DNA of 64,000 bases from an uncultured Clostridia bacterium (GTDB lineage: Bacteria > Bacillota > Clostridia > Oscillospirales > Ruminococcaceae), in NCBI GenBank assembly GCA_944382875.1, contig CALWNQ010000004.1, positions 1 through 64,000 of the forward strand, given 5' to 3'. A model generated the notes under the pieces. The model saw only the letters and a program-made list of their open reading frames with translations, did no database searches and had not been told where the DNA came from. Made by a program: the position numbers and the translations under genes. Within the stretch, counting starts at the first letter, position 1. Each line of letters opens with the position of its first letter. Positions 60,462-64,000 of this stretch are shown here, piece after piece.

Positions 60462-63406
60462 TTACAGAACACGGCAATATCCCTTGATCCGGATAAATGT
60501 TGTTGCATCCTCGATCAAAATACCGGAAAATCGCAAACGAATACGCATACCTTTTGGATGATTCCATTCATATTCAAACTGTAAGATCTGATTCGAATGA
60601 ATAATTTTCTTAAATGATTGCTCAATTTTCGTCAGATCCGAAGAAGCTATTCCCGAATACCAAAAAGTATATTTTTCTTCCGGGCTGGATAAAACTTCTG
60701 CCCCCAGTGTCTTTGACATGGTTTCATCCATAATCATAGAATTCGTGCCGTCAACTTTATTATGATACAATGTCCAAAAGCCGACATGTAAGGCCGTTAG
60801 AAGATCCTGATTACTTTCCTGTAACAGAATTTGGTACCTCTGTTCATTCCAATCCTGCCGGATTCTTGTCAATAGAAAAGCAGCCAACACCCGCATTTGT
60901 GAATCATCCTGGATACTATACCTTGGATTGTCCACCCCCAGAAAACTGATTATTTTATTATTGTCACAAATCGGGACAGCAATCAACCGCTGTATTCCCT
61001 GTTGTGAAAGGATTTTCCATTCCATAGGAGAAGTTTCCTTTAACGGTGCCAGATTGTAAATAATAATAGACTGATCTCCCTCAAACACCATCAACCATCG
61101 CTCCATTGCATTGGGTGGAACCTTTTGCAAATTTTTCTGTTGTGATGGAATACCCGCTGCGCACCATTCAAAAGTATTGTCCCAAAAATCTCCTTGAATC
61201 GGATCTCTTTCAAAGAGATAAGCGCGGTCAGCTTGGTAAAAATCCCCCAATGAAGCCAGCACCCGGTTAACTGCCTCCGGATAATCCGCATGTTGTGACA
61301 ATGTATTCATATAACCAACAATTTTGTCCGCAAATGCCAAGCGTTCCTTGGCCGTTTGACTTATATATTCCTGCTTAGTAATATCCAGCGCCACTTCCAA
61401 CCGAACCTTTTTCCCCATATAAGAAACCAGTTTGTCCTTCAGCAAAAAATGCCTTCCACAGTATTCGTTTTTATTTTCCCAAACATAAAAGGAATCCTGG
61501 TGCAAATTAGAATTTGTACAAAACTCACACGGTGTATCCCGTCCATGCAAAACCTTGTGGCATTTTTTCCCCGTATAGTCTTTTGCTCCAAACACTTTTT
61601 GCCCGGCATTATTGAGGTAATAAAGCTCATATGTATCGATATCGCTCAAATAAAAGACATCATTTTCCGCATTTAAAATTGTTCGTGCAATTTCTTCCTC
61701 TGAAGACTTGATTAGTGGATTGATTTCTTTTTCAGAAATTACAGCATCTTGAATTTTATTCTTCCGGCAGTTCATAGAACAAAATGAAAGACAATCTCTT
61801 TCGAATTCAGATGCTGAACAGGGATTTGCAAACAAGAAACCCTGAATTAGTGCTGGTCGAAGCTCTTCCAGTACCGCCAATTCTTCAGGCTCCTCAACGC
61901 CTTCACAGCATACCCGAATCTGACAGCTATCTGCCAGCTCGATAATATTGCTGAGCAACTGATAATTGTACACACTTTTTTGAATCCCTTTTACAAAGCA
62001 TCGATCAATTTTGATTTCGTCAATCTCCATTTCCTTAAGCCGTCCAAGGCTCGAGTAACCGGTTCCGAAATCATCCACAGAAATTTCAATCCCGCTCTTT
62101 TTCCAGCGCCGGAAAATCCCATTTAAATGTGGGTAGTCCAGAAGCTGCATACTTTCTGTCACTTCAATGGTCAAGGCATTCCCAGGCAGACCGCTGTTTT
62201 GCACAATATCCAGCACATCTTCTTCAATGGAATTATGATTCAGCTGACTGTATGACATGTTAACACTTATATGGAATTGAGGAACTTTTTCCCTCCATTT
62301 TTTGCAATATCTCAAAGACTCACGGATCGCCCACAAGCCCACGGGGTAGATTAGATCACTTTGCTCCAAAATACTGATGAACTCTGTTGGAAGGATATTC
62401 CCCTGACGCGGTGAGGTATAGCGCAACAGTGCCTCTGCTCCATACAAATCGTATGTTCCGGTGCGAACCTGTGCCTGAAACTCTAGAGCAAAGCCTTCGA
62501 ACCCAGCGGATATACTTTTCTGAATATCTTCCCGCAATTCCAATTCGCGGAGTTTCTCTTCATAATCCTCCGGCAAAAAAAGGTCAGCATATTTTTCCCA
62601 TGCAGCTTAGAATGATCCAAAGATATCTCCGCGTATTGCAAAAGCATGCCTTCGTCGCTCACATGATAATCTGTATAGGAAACACACCCCCCTGATATGG
62701 TACATTGACCTATCAAGCGCTCCTGTATATTCTGAAATAATGAACATACATTTTCCTTTGTATACTGTGGCAGATTGACTGCAAACCAGTCCCCGCTTAT
62801 CCGATAAATCTTTTGCGAATGATGAATTTCATCCCGAATTACCTGAATAACATCCTTTAGCAAGGCATCTCCAAAATCGCGCCCATTCCTTAAGTTGATA
62901 GACTTCAGATTATCAATCCCCATTAGCAGCAAATATCCAGGTCGCAGTGATTTTAAAATTTTCTTGATTTCATTTTTTAACTCAGCATTATTAAAAATTC
63001 CGGCCTGCTTCACAATTTCGCTGATGGACAGACGGCCTAACAGATAGAAAGGTTGCCCATTTTCATCTTGATATAATTTTCCCCGGCTATTGATCCAAGT
63101 TGTTTGCAGATTACTGCTTTTTATCCGGTAATTCAGATTATACTCCCGATACTTGCCTTTTTGCATTTCTTGCATAATCTGTTCCAGTCTGTTTTTATCA
63201 CGAGAATCTGTTCTTTCTCGCCATTCATCCAGTGTACAGGTGGTTTTTTCCAGACGAAATATGGCATACGCCTGCAGTATATTTTTAGAGAAATAATACT
63301 GGCTAGATCCAAAGTGGTACAAGATATAATAATCTCCTGTACTATCACTGAATATGTCCAGCATATCCGTTATCTTCCGAATCGACTCGGAAAGATTTTG
63401 CACCAT
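60462..63406 (-). pseudogene. PAS-GGDEF-EAL-PAS-GAF signalling protein, frameshifted
   Basis: The first frame (ATG at 63406 to 62483) encodes a PAS-like part and a GGDEF-like domain whose signature is degenerate (I-S-G-D-W-F). It loses register at an A7 run (62575-62581). The second frame (ending at 60462) continues with P-E-D-Y-E-E-K-L-R-E-L, an EAL domain, a PAS-like region and a GAF-like region. One more T on the coding strand would join them at LTFFLPEDYE into about 981 residues. The EAL residues for cyclic-di-GMP hydrolysis are all visible: EALLR, NMS, EVTES, DDFGTGYSSL, K-I-D-R and E-G-V-E. The intact protein would probably be a phosphodiesterase. A sequencing error or slippage is possible. 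Confidence 0.82.
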
Positions 63407-63542
63407 TTAATCGCCTCATTCCACTCTGATGAACAATACCAAAAATGACAACTTTCGACAAATTTCAGACTTATTATATCATAACATGGAACGCAAAATC
63501 AAGACGGACCTTGCTAAATAAAGCTGTCCTGCTATATTCTGC

Positions 63543-64000
63543 TTATTTATCCAAATGACTTTCATTGTTCTTTTCATTTGACACATTTTGAGCGGCAGCT
63601 GTCTCCACAACTTTCCGATACGGTCCAATAATATAATCTGTCATTTTCCCTTTCATTTTTTTCTGCACCGAAGGCATGGAAATCAATGCTCCCACCAGTT
63701 TCATTTGAAGGATTTTCCCTTTTTGCTTCTGCGGAAAATCATAAATGCCGTGCTGCTTGTAGAACTTGTGGTCTGCTTTCATCATCCCCTGCATGAGATA
63801 AATCAGATCTCGGAAAATTTTCATACCGCCCACACCGTAAAAATTTGCGGGACGTCGAAGTTTTTTTTGAACTGCAAATGCTACGTTCTGTGCCAACGTC
63901 TGTATCTCCCGAGCAGTATCCCCCTCGTCAGTGGCCACGCCACAAAGGTAGTTGCCGCCCACCTCACAACGTGCCTCCACAATCATTCGCAGATTCGCTT
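63543..64000 (-). CDS. Probable flavodoxin-like/NAD(P)H oxidoreductase, C-terminal part
   Basis: The frame is open to the window edge, so the N-terminus is missing; an ATG at 63986 is probably internal. The visible 150 or so residues include GGNYLCGVATDEGDTAREIQ, RPANFYGVGGMKIFRDLIYL and H-K-F-Y-K-Q-H-G-I-Y-D-F-P. These fit the C-terminal region of a flavodoxin-family protein of Clostridia, but no FMN motif can be seen. Bases 63407-63542, between this gene and the signalling gene, hold only AT-rich sequence. Confidence 0.45.
   Translation of the reverse strand, partial: ANLRMIVEARCEVGGNYLCGVATDEGDTAREIQTLAQNVAFAVQKKLRRPANFYGVGGMKIFRDLIYLMQGMMKADHKFYKQHGIYDFPQKQKGKILQMKLVGALISMPSVQKKMKGKMTDYIIGPYRKVVETAAAQNVSNEKNNESHLDK

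Overview
The window looks like chromosome from a spore-forming, probably gut-associated member of the Clostridia (an Oscillospirales-type Firmicute). This is inferred from the sigK and ytaF sporulation genes, strong GGAGG ribosome binding sites, TTGACA/TATAAT promoters, polA lacking recognisable proofreading motifs, a glycyl radical enzyme and moderately high GC. The ranking to family level is a guess; no rRNA gene is present.

Bases 1 to about 10,930 are a degenerate prophage. They hold the 3' end of a primase-like gene, a VRR-NUC nuclease, an SNF2-type helicase, a sigma-like late regulator, an AT-rich zinc-ribbon/nuclease cargo gene and an HNH endonuclease. The expected terminase and structural genes are missing. 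Instead there are an orphan Phd-type antitoxin, an acetyltransferase and an amidoligase plus gamma-glutamylcyclotransferase pair. At about 7,470 the cyclotransferase gene runs tail-to-tail into a truncated antirepressor, which marks a deletion or inversion breakpoint. The lysogeny module follows (Cro-like and CI-like regulators, repeated operators, dinD, integrase) and ends at two tRNA-Ser genes, the likely attachment site.

From 11.2 to 27.6 kb the genes are chromosomal: a two-component system; a Fur-boxed metal permease, Fur and Qnr-like pentapeptide operon; a lactonase; a Tet-type ribosome protection GTPase with its own promoter; hflX; ytaF; a TIM-barrel isomerase; DegV; a frameshifted EamA transporter; an esterase; and a minus-strand operon of a small membrane protein, dusB, a Sel1-Nudix fusion and a nucleoside hydrolase.

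From 27.6 to 42.6 kb lie polA, two acetyltransferases (one rimI) and tsaD, then a secreted duplicated-domain protein, sbcD-sbcC, a ComEA-like protein, an EEP nuclease, an uninterrupted sigK, an S41-like lipoprotein, and an SRAP and dinB pair behind a near-consensus SOS box. DNA repair genes are over-represented here.

From 42.6 to 56.7 kb the content is more accessory: a large double-TIR/Sel1/TPR protein, a GT8 glycosyltransferase beside a TetR regulator, and a locus of a DUF6259 glycosidase-like protein, an AraC regulator, an unclassified glycyl radical enzyme with its activase and a GH51 arabinofuranosidase. A macro-domain gene and a VWA gene follow. From 56.7 kb to the end are purC-purA-purB with a promoter-proximal attenuator-like hairpin, a PAS-GGDEF-EAL-PAS-GAF gene broken by one base in a homopolymer, and the 3' part of a probable flavoprotein gene.

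The best candidates for undescribed biology are the double-TIR repeat protein, the glycyl radical enzyme locus, the macro/VWA module, the prophage amidoligase pair with its structured RNA, and the zinc-ribbon nuclease.
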